Assembly (NCBI RefSeq): GCF_020181655.1 | Contig: NZ_CP084032.1 | Span: 1,550,001 to 1,614,000, forward strand | Direction: 5' to 3' | Source of the DNA: Pectobacterium colocasium | Lineage (GTDB): Bacteria > Pseudomonadota > Gammaproteobacteria > Enterobacterales > Enterobacteriaceae | DNA: 64,000 nt | Shown here: positions 62,810 to 64,000 of the stretch, in pieces | Layout: every line of letters starts with the position of its first letter | Position numbering within the stretch: the first letter of the stretch is position 1 | Notes under the pieces: model-generated | What the model saw: the letters and a program-made list of their open reading frames with translations, nothing else | Database searches by the model: none | What the model was told of the DNA's origin: nothing | Made by a program: the position numbers and the translations under genes

Positions 62810-64000
62810 ATGGATACGTGTCGCATCACCATGGCGCAGGCGCTGGTCAGGTTTCTCAACCAGCAATACATCAGCGTAGACGGTGAAGAATCCCCCTTTG
62901 TGCAGGGCGTCATGACCATTTTTGGTCATGGTAATGTGCTTGGCATCGGTCAGGCGCTGGAGCAGGAGGCAAACCGTCTCAGCGTGCATCAGGGGTGCAA
63001 CGAGCAGGGAATGGCGCATATCGCCGTCGGGTTTGCTAAGCAACACAAACGGCGGAAAATCTATGCGGTGACCTCGTCGGTGGGGCCGGGGGCGGCAAAT
63101 ATGGTGACTGCCGCAGCCACCGCCACCGCCAACCGCATTCCGGTACTGCTATTACCCGGCGATCTCTTCGCTTGCCGCCAGCCGGATCCGGTGTTGCAGC
63201 AGGTCGAGCAGTATCACGATCTGTCGATCAGTACCAATGACTGTTTTAAACCCGTTTCTCGCTACTGGGATCGTATTAATCGCCCCGAACAGCTGATGAG
63301 CGCGCTGATTAACGCCATGCGTGTGCTGACCGATCCGGCCGATACCGGTGCGGTGACGCTATGTTTACCGCAGGATGTGCAGGCGGAAGTCTGGGATTAT
63401 CCGGCATCGTTTTTCCGCAAGCGCGTCCATCACCTCGAACGCCGCCCGCCGGATGCGGCACGGCTGGATGAAGCGGCGACGCTGATTGCGAGCAAGCGCC
63501 GCCCGATGCTGATTTGCGGCGGCGGTGTTCGTTATTCCGGCGCGCATGATGCACTGGCGCAGTTTGCCGAACAATTTGCTATTCCGTTTGGCGAAACGCA
63601 GGCGGGCAAGGGCGCGATTGTATCTTCACATCCGCTGAACTGTGGTGGCATCGGCGTAACGGGCGGGCTGGCGGCGAATCGGCTGGCGCAAGAGGCGGAT
63701 CTGGTGATCGGCGTCGGGACACGTTTAACCGATTTCACCACGGGTTCCAAGTCGCTATTTCAGAATCCGAACGTCGAATTTTTACTGCTTAATGTGACCG
63801 AATTTGATGCGCTAAAACTGGATGCGTTGCCCCTGATCGCGGACGCGCGCGTCGGGCTGGCGGCGTTGGCCGAACGGCTGGCGACGGCATCGTATCGTAG
63901 CGACTGGCAGCAGGCCGTTGAACAGGCTCGTGCGGAATGGGAACGCGAGCTACAGCGGCTGTTTACCGTGCAGGGTAAGGGAGAACTGGTACCGGAAGTG
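62810..64000 (+). CDS. iolD: 3D-(3,5/4)-trihydroxycyclohexane-1,2-dione hydrolase (partial, continues past window)
   Basis: The frame from ATG 62810 (AAGGAG upstream) is open to the last base, 397 codons. The protein is a thiamine-diphosphate enzyme of the acetolactate-synthase fold, with [15 protein letters not shown] at the start, the catalytic-glutamate region [15 protein letters not shown] and [31 protein letters not shown]. These match IolD, which opens the ring of the inositol-derived dione. The usual length is about 640 residues, so about 60 percent is present. It supports this being an iol locus. Confidence 0.92.
   Translation, partial: MDTCRITMAQALVRFLNQQYISVDGEESPFVQGVMTIFGHGNVLGIGQALEQEANRLSVHQGCNEQGMAHIAVGFAKQHKRRKIYAVTSSVGPGAANMVTAAATATANRIPVLLLPGDLFACRQPDPVLQQVEQYHDLSISTNDCFKPVSRYWDRINRPEQLMSALINAMRVLTDPADTGAVTLCLPQDVQAEVWDYPASFFRKRVHHLERRPPDAARLDEAATLIASKRRPMLICGGGVRYSGAHDALAQFAEQFAIPFGETQAGKGAIVSSHPLNCGGIGVTGGLAANRLAQEADLVIGVGTRLTDFTTGSKSLFQNPNVEFLLLNVTEFDALKLDALPLIADARVGLAALAERLATASYRSDWQQAVEQARAEWERELQRLFTVQGKGELVPEV

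Overview
The window looks like a chromosomal segment of a plant-associated soft-rot enteric bacterium, most likely Pectobacterium. This is an inference from gene content: an O-antigen locus beside galF-gnd, a yjbEFGH exopolysaccharide operon, a secreted chorismate mutase next to a sedolisin protease, beta-glucoside and inositol catabolism genes, and an ERIC repeat. No rRNA, tRNA or CRISPR array was seen.

Layout. 1-10.3 kb: the end of a surface-polysaccharide cluster (a partial membrane protein, two glycosyltransferases, manC, manB), convergent with rfbA-rfbC-rfbD for dTDP-rhamnose, then galF and gnd. 10.8-14.7 kb: yjbEFGH, with a terminator hairpin after yjbE. 15.1-17.3 kb: a two-gene unit of periplasmic/secreted chorismate mutase and S53 protease. 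17,605-52,749: a complete-looking 35.1 kb Mu-like prophage with divergent organisation. Its late genes (lysis, Mu-type head, P2-type tail) run leftward. Its early genes (Ner, DUF3102, transposase A, ATPase B, gp16, Mor) run rightward from a promoter whose spacer holds a repressor palindrome. The ends can be read: 5'-TGAT...ATCA-3', paired binding-site-like repeats in the same register at both ends, and a 6-bp duplication TAACAT. The prophage sits 26 bp upstream of bglB and so separates it from its native promoter region. It carries apparent cargo: an AbiJ-like gene in the baseplate operon, a membrane protein on the opposite strand of the tail operon, and a lipoprotein/membrane-protein group beside the repressor.

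52.8-56.5 kb: bglB, a BglG-type antiterminator and a MASE2-GGDEF diguanylate cyclase. 56.5-57.8 kb: an IS110-family element inserted into an ERIC repeat. Its leader can be folded into a bridge-RNA-like structure whose two loops match, respectively, the ERIC target and the element's own ends, and the RE-LE junction of the excised circle would create a promoter. This is the most striking observation in the window. 57.8-64 kb: an orphan ABC substrate-binding protein, a monooxygenase-like protein, an RpiR regulator divergent from mmsA/iolA, and the start of iolD, cut by the window edge.

All functional calls rest on reading translated sequence and motifs; no database search was run.
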